The translations under genes were made by a program, and so were the position numbers. Positions 31,030-41,609 of a stretch of DNA of 64,000 bases are shown in pieces. The DNA lies in the NCBI RefSeq assembly GCF_003255815.1, contig NC_037681.1, positions 63,441,690 through 63,505,689 on the forward strand, read 5' to 3'. Below the pieces are notes generated by a model. That model had not been told where the DNA came from, made no database searches, and saw nothing but the letters and a program-made list of their open reading frames with translations. Source of the stretch: Theropithecus gelada (taxonomy: Eukaryota; Chordata; Mammalia; Primates; Cercopithecidae). Numbering within the stretch: the first letter of the stretch is position 1; the number at the start of each line of letters is the position of its first letter.

Positions 31030-31480
31030 CTGTGGCAGAGACTGATAATGTACCCCAAGATCCACTTTTCCCTTGCCTCTCATAATAGTCCAGCACCTGA
31101 CTTTTAGTGAAACTCATGGACCCCCGGATAAAATGCATTCTCCCGTCTCCTTTGCAGTCATATGTGGCTGTAACTAAGTTCTAGCCAATGGGATGTGAAT
31201 CAAGTGCTGGTACAAGTCTAGATCATGCCATAAAAAGGCAGGAGACACTGTCCCCTTCCCCTGTCCTGATGGCTGGAAGGTGGACTGTTGGAGAGGCACG
31301 CTTGACCGTGGAAGGAGCTTACCTCTCAACAACATTGCAGAGCTGAACAAGCATGCCAGTTAGGACTTGGATGCGAGAGAGAAATGAACTTGGTTAAACC
31401 ACTGGTATTTGGGGATTTTCTTGTTATAGCAGCTGAGCATTAAACCTAATGTAGTTGTACCTTAATTACTACAATACAAT
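31030..31480 (+). mobile_element. ERVL/MaLR-like LTR, sense (3' LTR of copy A)
   Basis: 'ctaagttctagccaatggga', 'caaaaaggcaggagacactg'-type text and the closing 'ttttcttgttatagcagctg' parallel the LTR at 54520-54984. Its position directly downstream of copy A internal sequence fits a 3' LTR. Confidence 0.6.
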
Positions 31481-31489
31481 GGAATAAAT

Positions 31490-32260
31490 GCACTAGTATG
31501 GGCATGTGCAAGGCGCCATGAGAGTGCAGTGAAAATGGTGATTAATTAACTCTGTCTGGGAGAAATCTGGGAAGTCTTCCAGTAGGGGGTGATATTTGAA
31601 CTGAGTCTTGAAGGGTAGGAGAATTATCCAGATGCACAAGGAATGTGAAAGGGGAGGATGTACTTGACAGTTGGGCAGTTTGAGCAAAAGCTTGAAGTGA
31701 TGAAAGCACCTGGTGAAAGGTCCAGAGTCATAAGGAGGGGGCAGGGTCCTGGAAGACAGGACTGTGAGGGAGATGGGGTGGTTGTGAGGGAGCTTGAACG
31801 TCCTGTTACAGAATTTAGACTTTACCATTTGGAATCACTCAGGGGCTTGACGAGGACGGAATGCTATCTGATTTCTTTTCTTTTTTTGAGATGGAGTCTC
31901 ACTCTTGTCACCCAGGCTGGAGTGAGGGCCCCGATCATAGCTCACTGCAGCCTTGACCTCCTGGCCTCAAGTGATCCTCCCACCTTAGCCTCTCAAATAG
32001 CTGGGACTATAGGCATACACTACCATGCTCAGCTAATTTTAAAAAATGTTTGTAGAGATAAGACTTGCTATGTTGCCCAGGCTGCTCTTGAACTCCTGGT
32101 TTCAAGTGATCCTCCCACCTTGGCCTCCCAAAGTGCTGGGATTACAGGCGTGAGCCACACCACTTGGTCTGATTTATTTTAAAAAGGTAGGTCTGGCAAC
32201 AGTGTGTAAGATGGATTTAAGAAGAGGAAGCCCAGGGCAGATGGAGGGAACTATGTAAAT
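31490..32260 (+). repeat. Old mammalian interspersed repeat, split by an Alu
   Basis: 'ggtgatatttgaactgagtc', 'ttgaagggtaggagaattat', 'acgaggacggaatgctatct' and, beyond the Alu, 'ggtaggtctggcaacagtgt' follow the phrase order of the uncertain old family at 11060-12600. Confidence 0.5.
31875..32168 (-). mobile_element. Alu element, antisense (AluJ/S-like)
   Basis: An antisense dimer from 'cttttctttttttgagatgg' to 'gcgtgagccacaccacttgg'. Target copies 'tctgattt' lie at 31867-31874 and 32169-32176. Confidence 0.94.
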
Positions 32261-32534
32261 GTCACATAAGCCAATTCTGATTTTCCCACAGACAATATAT
32301 TAATAAAGGATTATGTTCCTGGCCATGGGACTGATATACAAAATTTTATAGAACTGACCACAAAATCAAACTCAGACAACTATAAGGGTACACCCATAAT
32401 CTGTACATCACAAAATTTTCTAACTAGTATATGAATAATTAAGTAGGACCACACAGTAATGAAATATTAAAATGCATTATATAATATAATATCCTTATTC
32501 TCACATTTCTGCCTTGCAAAAGCAATCAGTTATT
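32261..32534. other. Unique AT-rich stretch
   Basis: No repeat recognised with confidence. Confidence 0.4.
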
Positions 32535-33104
32535 TTTTAACAGCTTTATTGAGGTATAATTGACTTATGATAAACTGCACATATTTCCAGTGTACCTCAG
32601 GTGGTAAGTTTTGACATATTTATACACCCTTGAAACCATCACCACAATCAAGAAAATGAATTTTTCATCACCCTAAAAGTTTCCTCCTATGTAATCCTTC
32701 CTTCTACCTCTTTCCCATTCCCCCCATCCCCAGGAAATCACTGATCTGCTTTTTGTCACTATAGTTTCAATGTTTTAGAGTTTTATATAAATGGACTCAA
32801 ACAGTAGGTATTTTTTTTGCCTAGCTTCTTTCTTTCAGCAGTTATTTTGAGAGTATCCCTGTTGCAGCATGTATCAATACTTCATTCCTTTACAATGCTG
32901 AGTAATATTCCATTGTATAGATATAACACAGTTTGTTTATCCATTCATCTGTTAATGGACATTTTGGTTGTTTCCAGTTTTAGGCTATTAAAAATAAAGC
33001 TGGTATGAGCATTGATGAATAAGTCTTCGTATGGACACTTTTATTGCTCTGGACAAATACCTAGGAGTGGAATGGCTGGATTGCACAGTATGTGTATGTT
33101 TAAC

Positions 33105-33393
33105 TTTTTTTTTTTTGAGATGGAGTTTCGCTTTTGTTGCCCAGGCTGGAGTGCAATGGCACGATCTCAGCTCATCGCAACCTCCTCCTGGATTCAAGCA
33201 ATTCTTCTGCCTCAGCCTCCTGAGTAGCTGGATTACAGGCATGTGCCACCACGCCCGGCTAATTTTGTATTTTTAGTAGAGACAGGGTTTCTCCATGTTG
33301 TTCAGCTGGTCTCAAACTCCCGACCTCAGGTGATCCACCCGCCTCAGCCTCCCAGAGTATTGGGATTACAGGCGTGAGGCACCGCACCTGGCC
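33105..33393 (-). mobile_element. Alu element 1 of a same-site triplet, antisense
   Basis: An antisense AluS-like dimer from a T run to 'gcaccgcacctggcc'. It is flanked by 'agtatgtgtatgtttaac' (33087-33104) and 'agtatgtatatgtttaag' (33396-33413). Confidence 0.94.
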
Positions 33394-33413
33394 ATAGTAT
33401 GTATATGTTTAAG

Positions 33414-33708
33414 TTTTTTTTTTTTCTTGAGATGGAGTCTCTCTCTGTCGCCCAGGCTGGAGTGCAGTGGCGCAATCTCTGCTCACTGCAAGCTCTGTCT
33501 CTGGGTTCACGCCATTCTCCTGCCTCAGCCTCCTGAGTAGCTGGGACTACAGGCACTCGCCACCACATCTGGCTAATTTTTAAATATTTTTAGTAGAGAC
33601 AGGGTTTCACCGCGTTAGCCAGGATGGTCTCAATCTCCTTACCTTGTGATCCACAGGAATTGGCCTCCCAAACTGTTGGGATTACAGGCATGAGCCACCG
33701 TGCCTGGC
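33414..33708 (-). mobile_element. Alu element 2 of a same-site triplet, antisense
   Basis: An antisense AluS/Y-like dimer from a T run to 'gagccaccgtgcctggc'. It is followed at 33709-33722 by 'agtgtatgtttaac', a further copy of the same target. Confidence 0.94.
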
Positions 33709-33722
33709 AGTGTATGTTTAAC

Positions 33723-34027
33723 TTTTTTTTTTTTTTTTTTTTTTGAGACGGAGTCTCACTGTATTGCCCAGGCTGGAGTGCAGTGGCAGGATCTCAGCTC
33801 ACTGCAAGCTCTGCCTCCCGGGTTCACGCCATTCTCCTGCCTCAGCCTCCCGAGTAGCTGGGACTACAGGCACCCACCACCTCGCCCGGCTAGTTTTTTG
33901 TATTTTTTTAGTAGAGACGGGGTTTCACCATGTTAGCCAGAATGGTCTCAATTTCCTGACCTCGTGATCCGCCCGTCTCGGCCTCCCAAAGTGCTGGGAT
34001 TACAGGCTTGAGCCACCACGCCCGGCC
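33723..34027 (-). mobile_element. Alu element 3 of a same-site triplet, antisense, Old World monkey type
   Basis: The youngest-looking copy, with a 20-base T run. It reads 'cacctcgcccggctag' and, at its 5' end, 'acaggcttgagccaccacgc'. Followed at 34028-34038 by 'atgtgtttaac', the fourth target copy. The CTTGAGCC and CTCGCCCGGCTAG readings point to cercopithecoid AluY lineages. Confidence 0.93.
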
Positions 34028-34239
34028 ATGTGTTTAACTTTTTAAGAAATTGTCCAAATGTTTTCCTAAGTGGTTGGTGGTTGTACCATTTAAGTTCTCA
34101 TCAGCTGTGTATGAGAATTCCAGATCCTCCACATCCTTGCCAACACTTGGTGTAGTCTTTTTTATTTTAGCTATTCTAATAGTTAGTGGAATGAAATCTT
34201 TTATGCATTTTTTAGGCTACTTTCTTCTTATTAAATTAA

Positions 34240-34682
34240 AAAAAAATTTTTAGAGACAGGGTCTTTTTTTGTCACCTATGCTGGAATGTAGTGGCAAGAT
34301 CATGGCCCGCTGCAGTCTCAAACTCCTGGGCTGAAGCGATCCCCCTGCCTTAGCCTCCCTAGCAGCTAGGGCTACCAGCATGCACCACCACACTCAGTTA
34401 ATTTTTTTAAAATGTTTGTAGGGAAGAGGTCTTGGTATGTTGCCCAAGTTGGTCTTGACCTCCTGGACTTAAGTGATCCTCCCATCTCAGCCTCCCAATT
34501 AGCTGGGACTACAGGTGCATACTGCTATGCCTGGCTAATTTTTAATTTACTTTTTAATTTTTTGTAGAGATGGGGTCTTGCTATGTTGCCCAGGCTGGTC
34601 TCAAACTTCTGGCTTCAAAGGATCACCCTGCCTTGGCCTTAGAAAGTTCTGGGATTGCAGGTGTGAGCTACTGCACCTGGCA
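34240..34682 (-). mobile_element. Three-monomer Alu (AluJ-like), antisense
   Basis: Three successive antisense Alu monomers, each ending in a T-rich 'taattttt' linker: about 34250-34405, 34406-34545 and 34546-34682. The middle one is a hybrid that starts like a left monomer ('tatgttgcccaagttggtct') and ends like a right one ('gctgggactacaggtgcata'). Normal Alus are dimers. Confidence 0.75.
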
Positions 34683-34689
34683 TTATTAA

Positions 34690-34865
34690 AAAAAAATTTT
34701 TTTTTTGAGACAGAGTTTTGCTCTTGTTGCCCTGGCTGGAGTGCAATGGCATGATCTTAGCTCACTGCAGCCTCTGCCTCCCAGATTCAAGTGATTCTTG
34801 TGCTTCAGCCTCCCAAGTAGCTGGGATTCAGGTGTTAGTAGAGACGGAGTTTCACTGTGTTGGTC
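34690..34865 (-). mobile_element. Alu fragment, antisense (AluS-like), internally deleted
   Basis: Right monomer 'ttttgctcttgttgccctgg' to 'aagtagctgggattcaggtg', then a jump to 'tagtagagacggagtttcac' and stop. The linker and most of the left monomer are missing. Confidence 0.88.
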
Positions 34866-35089
34866 AACCTACCAATTTGTTTTATTATGGATCATACTTT
34901 TGGTGTTATAGCTAAGAAATTTTTACCTACTCCATGGTCAAAAAGGCTTTCTTCTAGATGTTTTGCAGTTTTAGATTTTACATTTAGGTCTAGAGTCCAC
35001 TTGAAGTTATATTTTATATATGGTGCAAAGTATAGTTTACTTTTCTGCGTCTGGATATGTTCCAGTACTATTTGTTGAAAAAGACTATC

Positions 35090-35393
35090 ATTTTTGTTTT
35101 GTTTTGTTTTTGAGGCAGTGTCTTGCTTTGTCACTCAGGCTGGAGGCTGGAGTGCAATAGCACAAACATGGCTCACTGCAGCCTTGTCCTCCCAGGCTCA
35201 AGTGATCCTCCCACCTCAACCTTCCAAGTAGCTGGGACTACAGGCATGCACCAGCATACCCGCCTAATTTTTATATTTTTGTAGAGATTGGGTTTCACCA
35301 TGTTACCTAGGCTGAACTCCTGAACTCAAGCAGTCCTCCTGCCTCAGCCTCCCACAGTGCTGGGATTATAGGCGTGAGCCACTGCGACTGGCC
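35090..35393 (-). mobile_element. Alu element, antisense (AluJ/S-like)
   Basis: An antisense dimer with a small duplication 'ggctggaggctggagtgcaa'. Target copies 'aagactatc' at 35081-35089 and 35394-35402 show it inserted into the L1. Confidence 0.94.
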
Positions 35394-35680
35394 AAGACTA
35401 TCCTTTTTTGCACTGCATTGCCTTTATGCTTTTGTAGGAAATCATTTGTCCATTTAAATGTGGATCTATTTCTGGACTCTCAATTCTGTTCCATTCATCT
35501 GTTTGTCTTGTTTTATACCAATATCACACTGTCTTGATTACTGTAACTTTATAATAAGTGTTAAAATCAGATGGTGTTTGTCTTTCAACTTTATGCTTCT
35601 TCAAAAGTTGTTTTGATTATTCTAGTTTCTTTGCACTTACATATGAATTTTAGAATTAGTTTCTCCATTTACATATATAT

Positions 35681-35864
35681 TTTAAACTCTATTTTATATA
35701 CACAAAACACAAAGAAGGAATTAAAAATTATAATAATCTTGCCACTTAAAGATAATTCCTGGTAATATATTGGGTGTATACATCTATAATTATTCTATGC
35801 TTTGAAACATTTGCTTTATTAAATGTTTATGTAGCATTTATGATATGCTAAGCACTGTTTATTC
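35681..35864. other. AT-rich gap between two L1 pieces
   Basis: 'gaaggaattaaaaattataa' and 'atttatgatatgctaagcac' hint at decayed MIR or L1, but I cannot assign it. Confidence 0.35.
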
Positions 35865-36745
35865 CATCAAGTTTATTGAAATATAATTTACATACAATAA
35901 AATTCACCCTTATCAAGTGTACAGCTCAATGAGTTTTGACAAATAGATATAGGAATGTAACCACCATCACGATCAAAATACAGAATAGTTTCACCACTCC
36001 AAGAAGTCCCCTCGTTCCCTTTTACAGTCATTCCCCTCTTCCTACCCCCAGGAATCTCTGGTCTGATTTCCATCCCTGTACTTTTGCCTTTTTCCAGAAT
36101 GACACGTATGTGGAATCACAGTATGTAATCTTTTTGTGTCTGGCTTCTTTCACTTGACATTGCTTTTGAGATTCACCCACATTGTGTATATGAGTAGGTT
36201 GTTCTCTTTTAGTGCTCAGCAGTATTCCATTGTATGGATGTACCACAGTGTGTTTATCCATCCACCAGTTGATGGACATTTGGGTTGTTTCCAGTTTGGG
36301 GCAAATGTGAATAAAGCTGCTATAAACATTTGTGTGTATTTGTGTATACGTGTGTTTTCATTTCTTTTCCCTAAATATCTAGAAGTAGGGGTGCTGAATC
36401 GTTTGATATGTGGATATTTATCTTTATAAGAAACAGTCAAAGTGTTTTCCTAGGTGCTGTACCATTCTGTATTTCCACCAGCAATGAATGAAAGTTCCAG
36501 TTGCTCTGAGTCTTCCTCAGCACTTGGTATTGTCCATTTTTTAAATTGTATCCATTCTGATTGGTGTGTAATGCTGTTGCCTTGTGGTTTTCATTTGTGT
36601 TTCCCTAATAACTAATGAGGTTAAACATCTTTTATATATTTTTAAAAATTTATATATCTTTTTTGGTGAAATGTCTGTTCAAATTTTGGGGCTATATTTT
36701 AATTAGAGGTATCTTCTTGCTATTGAAGTGTGGGAGTTCATATAC
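35865..36745 (-). mobile_element. Second L1 LINE 3' fragment (old L1M type), antisense
   Basis: It starts afresh with an L1 3' end, 'caagtttattgaaatataat', then 'gtattccattgtatggatgt', 'gttgatggacatttgggttg' and 'ttggtgaaatgtctgttcaa'. Because it repeats the 3' end already seen at 32535, it is a separate insertion in the same orientation. Confidence 0.85.
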
Positions 36746-36784
36746 ATATATATTTATTTATGGATATGTGTACATATATATTCT

Positions 36785-37005
36785 GTGTAGTGCTATTTTA
36801 AGTGCTTTACAAATACTAATTAATCTTCTTAAAACCCCATGAAGTAAACACTGTTATTTTCCTTATTTTACAGAAGAAGAAACTGCAGTAGAAGAAGGTT
36901 GAGTAACTAGCCCATCACTCAGCTAGAACTGGCCACCGGAGTGGATCCGAGATAGCCCCACTCCGGAATTGCCCATGCTATTAACCGTGACTCCATGCTG
37001 GCTGT
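36785..37005 (+). repeat. MIR SINE, sense
   Basis: 'ttttaagtgctttacaaata', 'cttattttacagaagaagaa' and 'atcactcagctagaactggc' follow MIR from core to 3' end. Confidence 0.75.
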
Positions 37006-37120
37006 CCACACGCATGCCTTTTTCTTGCCTTAATCTTGCAATGATTCATAAGGTGAGGGACCACCCACACTGGGGTGGCAGCATATAGATGTCCTCTGTT
37101 GGAGAGATTTTCATGGAAAC

Positions 37121-37424
37121 TTTTTTTTTTTTTTTTTTTTTTGAGATGGAGTCTTACTCTGTCACCCAGGCTGGATTACAGTGGCACAATCTGGGCTCAC
37201 TACAGCCTCCGCCTCCTGGGTTCAAGCAATTCTCATGCCTCAGTCTTCCGAGTGGCTGGAATTACAGACGCCTGCCACCATGCCCAGCAACTTTTTGTGT
37301 TGTTGCTAGAGACGGGGTTTCACCATGTTAGCCAGACTGGTCTTGAATTCCTGACCTCAGGTGATCCACCCGCCTTGACCTCCCAAAGTGTTGGGATTAC
37401 AGGTGTAAGCCAGCTCTCCCTGCC
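37121..37424 (-). mobile_element. Alu element, antisense (AluS-like)
   Basis: A 22-base T run leads into 'gagatggagtcttactctgt'. The element ends in a damaged 5' head ('gtaagccagctctccctgcc'). No clear target copy found. Confidence 0.92.
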
Positions 37425-37695
37425 TTGGTTCAATTTATTTTGAGTCTTAGTATTCATAATGGCCATTGCTATAAGAGAGACCTTACCAAATGATAGAAGT
37501 GCACCATTCGCTGCACCCACTATTTCATGGCATTTATATTTCACTCACGATGCAATCAAATTGACATTTAGCTGGTAAATTTCCATCTTTCCCAATTTCA
37601 AACAGTTGTTCTTGAAAAATAATTGGAAGGTTTTGTTTTTATAATTTTAGCAAACTGATTCAAAATTCTCTTAAACTCTTTATTTGAAAAATTTT
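37425..37695. other. Unique AT-rich stretch
   Basis: No repeat or exon recognised. Confidence 0.4.
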
Positions 37696-37706
37696 CCAAG
37701 CTTATT

Positions 37707-38199
37707 ATTATTATTATTGTTATTATTATTGAGACAGAGTCTCGCTCTGTCGCCCAGGCTGGAGTGCAGTGGCATGATCTCGGCTCACTGCAAGCTCCGC
37801 CTCCCGGGTTTACGCCATTCTCCTGCCTCAGCCTCCAGAGTGGCTGGAACTGCAGGTGCCCACCACCACGCCTGGCTAATTTTTTTGTTTTTTGTTTTTT
37901 GTTTTTTTTTTCTGAGACGGAGTCTCGCTCTGTCGCCCAGGCTGGAGTGCAGTGGTGCAATCTCGGCTCACTGCAAGCTCCGCCTCCCAGGTTCACACCA
38001 TTCTCCTGCCTCAGCCTCCTGAGTAGCTGGGACTACAGGCGCCCGCCACCTCGCCCGGCTAGTTTTTTTTTTTTTGTATTTTTTAGTAGAGACGGGGTTT
38101 CACCATGTTAGCCAGGATGGTCTCGATCTCCTGACCTCGTGATCCACCCGTCTCAGCCTCCCAAAGTGCTGGGATTACAGGCTTGAGCCACCGCGCCCG

Positions 38200-38238
<39 letters not shown>

Positions 38239-38356
38239 TAGGGGAGGGGTTTTACCGTGTTAGCCAGGATGGTCTCGATCTCCTGACCTCATGATCTGCC
38301 CGCCTCAGTCTCCCAAAGTGCTGGAATTACAGGTGTGTGAGCCACCACACCCGGCC
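37707..38356 (-). mobile_element. Alu element, antisense (AluY-like), interrupted by a younger Alu
   Basis: The tail is an antisense (TTA)n run at 37702-37732. The right monomer ends in a T-rich linker near 37880, and the left monomer resumes after a long T run at about 38235 ('gttagccaggatggtctcga'). An 11-base target copy 'ccaagcttatt' is present at 37696-37706 and 38357-38367. Confidence 0.93.
37880..38203 (-). mobile_element. Inner Alu, antisense, Old World monkey type
   Basis: A complete dimer in the linker of the outer Alu, with 'cacctcgcccggctag' and 'acaggcttgagccaccgcgc', the same diagnostic readings as the Alu at 33723. Few differences from a young AluY are seen. The start is uncertain because it lies within a T run. 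Confidence 0.93.
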
Positions 38357-38367
38357 CCAAGCTTATT

Positions 38368-39585
38368 TTTTTAATTGTGTAGATAGAGTTTTTAATAACT
38401 GACATATTTACATTGTTTTCAGCACTAAGATCACCTTATGATGGAAACATTTCCAAATAACCATTTTCAAAATGCTCTCTCCCTAGCATATTTTTTAGTT
38501 GAAAGCTGTTTCTCTCTCTTATTGTTAAAATGTCCACTATAATATGGTAGGACAGACCGTTTTTGTCTGAAATACCCACTGAGGTCACACACTGCTCATA
38601 GCCACTTGTAGAAAAGGTCAGTGATCTAGAACCTACTCACTTTTCTGTCAGAGAAAACTGCACACATTGTCCTCAGATTTGATACCCAGAGAACATATTG
38701 CCTAAGGAAGAGCTTTCCGTTTTACCTCTCGCATTCGTGAAGTATGGAAATATTCTGTTTGAGGCATCATTTCTATAAAACCAGCCACACTGGTGACGTG
38801 CTGGGACGATTACATGGTTATAACGAAGCCGTTCACTGAAAGGGAGTCAGAGTGACTCCCTTTTCAGACCTTCACTGAAAGGGAGTCAAAGTGCCCCCCG
38901 GCACATCCCACACTGAGGAACTCACCTTCATCCCCGGAATTCCTACAGAACCTTTTGGGGACTCAGGACAGTCTGAGGACAGACTGAGAGAGGGCATTGT
39001 GTCAATCCATTTATTAAATATTTGGCAAATCATTCTTAAATTTCTAGATGGAAAAAAATAACTAACTCACAATATTTTTACCCCTAACCCAAAGGGTCAT
39101 AATGCACATTTCCCTTGGAGACCAAGATAGAGGGAGGGAGCTTCCGTCTTTTCCCATGGGATAAGCTGGGAGATGCCTGTCCATTTTCAAAAGCCCAGCA
39201 GGTGGGACTCTGAAGGCAGAGGAGCCCTCTTTGTGGAGAGTAACAGCTTTTCCTTCTAAACAGAAGGAAACCCAAGCTTCGGAGCTCGTCAGCTCCTTGC
39301 ACCATCTCCTAAAGGGGGTAGGGGATATGGCAACCCCTGGAGGGGCGATGGGGGAACCAGTGCAGTAGGCATTATCCCTGAGAGGCTCCTCCATGCATCC
39401 CTCATGGGCAGGGCCTCTGATCATGGCCAGTGGGCAGGGGTGTGGGTGCTGGGTGCAGGCAGCAGCTGTGGGTGTCAGTAGGGAGCAAAGCCGAAAGGAA
39501 GGCCTTGTTGTCCTGACCTTGGAGGCATCCCAGGAGGGAGGGCCCAGAAAAGGGCCTCTCCCTGCCCCTCCCAGCTTTACAGAAC
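38368..39585. other. Unique stretch
   Basis: No exon recognised. An inverted plus direct repeat at 38832-38893 is listed separately. Frames at 39062-39424 (minus) lack features. Confidence 0.4.
38832..38893. repeat. Near-perfect palindrome inside a 23-bp direct repeat
   Basis: 'aaagggagtca' (38839-38849) and its reverse complement 'tgactcccttt' (38853-38863) are separated by 'gag'. The larger unit starting 'ttcactgaaagggagtca' occurs at 38832-38854 and, with one mismatch, at 38871-38893 (period 39). The half-sites 'gagtca' resemble AP-1 half-sites. Confidence 0.85.
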
Positions 39586-39650
39586 CTAGTGCTTAGAAGA
39601 TCCTCTGTAAATATTTGTTGGATTTAGTTGAATGGAGTTGAAATCTCATT
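39586..39650 (+). repeat. L2-like 3' end fragment
   Basis: 'cctctgtaaatatttgttgg' followed by a degenerate 'tgaatggag' is the usual L2 end. Short and weak. Confidence 0.45.
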
Positions 39651-39967
39651 TCCTGATTCTGGTAAGTTTGGAAGTGCAGGCTGAGTGGGTGGGATCCAAT
39701 TCATTGGGGGTTGGGATGGGAGGGATGCAAGGCCATACTGGGCAGCTCAGCTCTCGGGACACGTCCTGAACCTGGAAGAGCTTCAGCCATTCCTGCCTTT
39801 CTACCCTGCGACTCCTTGTGTGAGGGTCCCCAACCCGGAAGAGCTTCCTGATCGTCCAGGATGCCAGGAAGCAGAAAGGAAGGCAAGGCCAGAGACAAGG
39901 AGAGGCTGAGGCATCCACACCCAAGTGCCAGGAGCATCTGGGCAGCCCTCACCCCACAGGAGAACCC
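39651..39967. other. Unique GC-rich stretch
   Basis: No exon recognised. Confidence 0.4.
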
Positions 39968-40050
39968 ACCCCCCCCCCCCCGCCCTGCCCTGCTCTCTAA
40001 CACTGTACCAGGCAGAATACAGCACCTCCACTGTGTGTGTGTGTGTGTGC

Positions 40051-40091
<41 letters not shown>

Positions 40092-40120
40092 CGCATGCGC
40101 ATGTGTGTGCGCACAGCCTG
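39968..40120. repeat. C run followed by (TG)n/(CG)n repeat
   Basis: A run of about 14 C (39968-39981) is followed 50 bases later by a TG dinucleotide array (40033-40082), then 'gcgcgcgcgcatgcgcatgt' and more TG to about 40112. Alternating purine-pyrimidine DNA of this kind favours Z-DNA. The opposite strand of the C run could form a quadruplex. Confidence 0.9.
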
Positions 40121-41260
40121 AGTTTCCCTTGGACAGAGCCTTGGTCCCAGTCTTGGTGCTTTTTTTTCCCAAGAAAGCTCGGCAGCCAGTTCTGCCGTCT
40201 CTGGCCAGGCTCTTGGAGAAGGCAGCCTGTTTGGGCACCTGGGCTCCCACGTGGGCAGAAGTATCACCTGCCCTCCATGCGATGCGCACCCTCACAGACC
40301 CACATGCGTATGTACTTGCAGACTCACCCAGGCACACACGTATCGCCACACGCAGACACGCAAGAATACACTTGCCCGCATTCAGTCAGACCTCCTGGTG
40401 TGAACACACGGTGTGCACCATGGGAGACAGCCAGTGGTCCCCACATACATGCCTTCCCTCAGGCACACAGAACCAGCCCACAGGTCCCACTAGGAGGGAT
40501 GTGAAGCAGACGGGGTCCCCCAGGCTGTATGCTTCTCCTAGGCCAGTGTCCACCACAGTCAGCCACATACAGCTGCTGCCATGACACAGGCTCCCTTTGT
40601 GCTGCCAGGCCCAGGGGGACAATGGGGGTCTGTTTCCTCCCCGGAGCTCAACACCATCCCTCTCCCCACAACACCGCCTGGCAGCCTGGGGCCTGGGAGC
40701 CCAGCCACATGTTTCAGAGGGTTCAGAGGGTTCAGGAAACTCCCCAAGGCCGCGTTCTGCATGCAGAGCTCCAGGGGAAGCCCAGTCTGATGGGGGAGCT
40801 GTGACTCCTGCCCTCCAGGGGCCCCAGGGGAACTGTGGCTCCCTCTGCTCTGTGAGTGGGGAGGGGAGAATCGGGGTTTGCACTTATCATGATCCTTGAT
40901 CCTCCGGCATCCAGTTAGGCCAAGGTTGACAGTGGAGGTCCTGCTGGAGGGGGCGGCTGTGCCTGCGGGCCTGGCCTCTGCAGCCCGGGCTGGCTGCCCC
41001 GACCACTGCTGAACTGCCCCTGTGCCGAGGCAGGCGCAGACCCCTACAATGCCAGGGAGGAGAGTCTTGATTTCTTATAAGGACATGGCCACTCTGTGAA
41101 TCCGAGTTTTGGGGATTTGGAGGCTGCAACCTGCTGTTCACTTGACTCCCTCAAATGTCCCATGACCAAAGCCACAGTCACCACCATACCCTCCCTTTCT
41201 GTTTTGCCATCCTTGCTACTTTTTCTAGCATTCAACACCACCTCCCACCTGCAAAATATT
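40121..41260. other. Unique GC-rich stretch
   Basis: 40260-40480 has many 'cacac/gcaca' phrases, giving threonine-, histidine- and arginine-rich frames of over 150 codons on both strands. No splice context or domain is visible. A short direct repeat 'ttcagagggttcaga' lies at about 40712-40732. Confidence 0.4.
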
Positions 41261-41261
41261 C

Positions 41262-41340
41262 ATTCAGTCTCTCAGTCACTATTGATGGAGTACTCACTGG
41301 GTACAAGGAACTGCTCTGGGCATTGGCTACTGGACTTTCC
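41262..41340 (+). repeat. L2/MIR3-like fragment
   Basis: 'attcattcagtctctcagtc' followed by 'ggagtactcactgggtacaa' and 'ggaactgctctgggcattgg' is the common 'feature of increasing size' phrase of L2-type repeats. Confidence 0.5.
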
Positions 41341-41609
41341 TCATTTTACTCTTTGTGACATATTTGGACAAGTCTTAGGTTCCTGGCCAGCTGATTCTTC
41401 TTGCTTTCTTCCACATATACTGCTTTTTCTTTTTCTGTGCTGTTTGCTTATTCACCTATGAATTAATGCAATCCACATTTATTGGGCATTGAGTTGACAG
41501 ATAAAATAATGCAATATTTTTATTAATTGTTATTATGTTATTATTACTATTCATTGTTTATCTGAAGTTCAGAATTAACTGGGCATCTTGTATTTTTGTT
41601 AAATTTGGT
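41341..41609. other. AT-rich unassigned stretch
   Basis: 41490-41600 ('gttattatgttattattact' and 'gaattaactgggcatcttgt') has the look of a decayed repeat but I cannot name it. Confidence 0.35.

Larger units (their letters stand above)
32535..35680 (-). mobile_element. L1 LINE 3' fragment (old L1M type), antisense, split by six Alus
   Basis: The plus strand opens 'agctttattgaggtataatt', the reverse complement of an L1M 3' end. It continues 'gttttgacatatttatacac', 'aatattccattgtatagata' and 'aatacctaggagtggaatgg'. After the Alu cluster come 'ggatcatacttttggtgtta' and 'atttctggactctcaattct', antisense ORF2 wording. Pieces: 32535-33104, 34028-34245, 34866-35089, 35394-35680. A middle section is missing between 34245 and 34866. 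No ORF survives. Confidence 0.85.

Noticed and set aside
39701..40584. Threonine/histidine- and valine/cysteine-rich frames of 155-219 codons
   Set aside because: They are translations of the TG/CA array.
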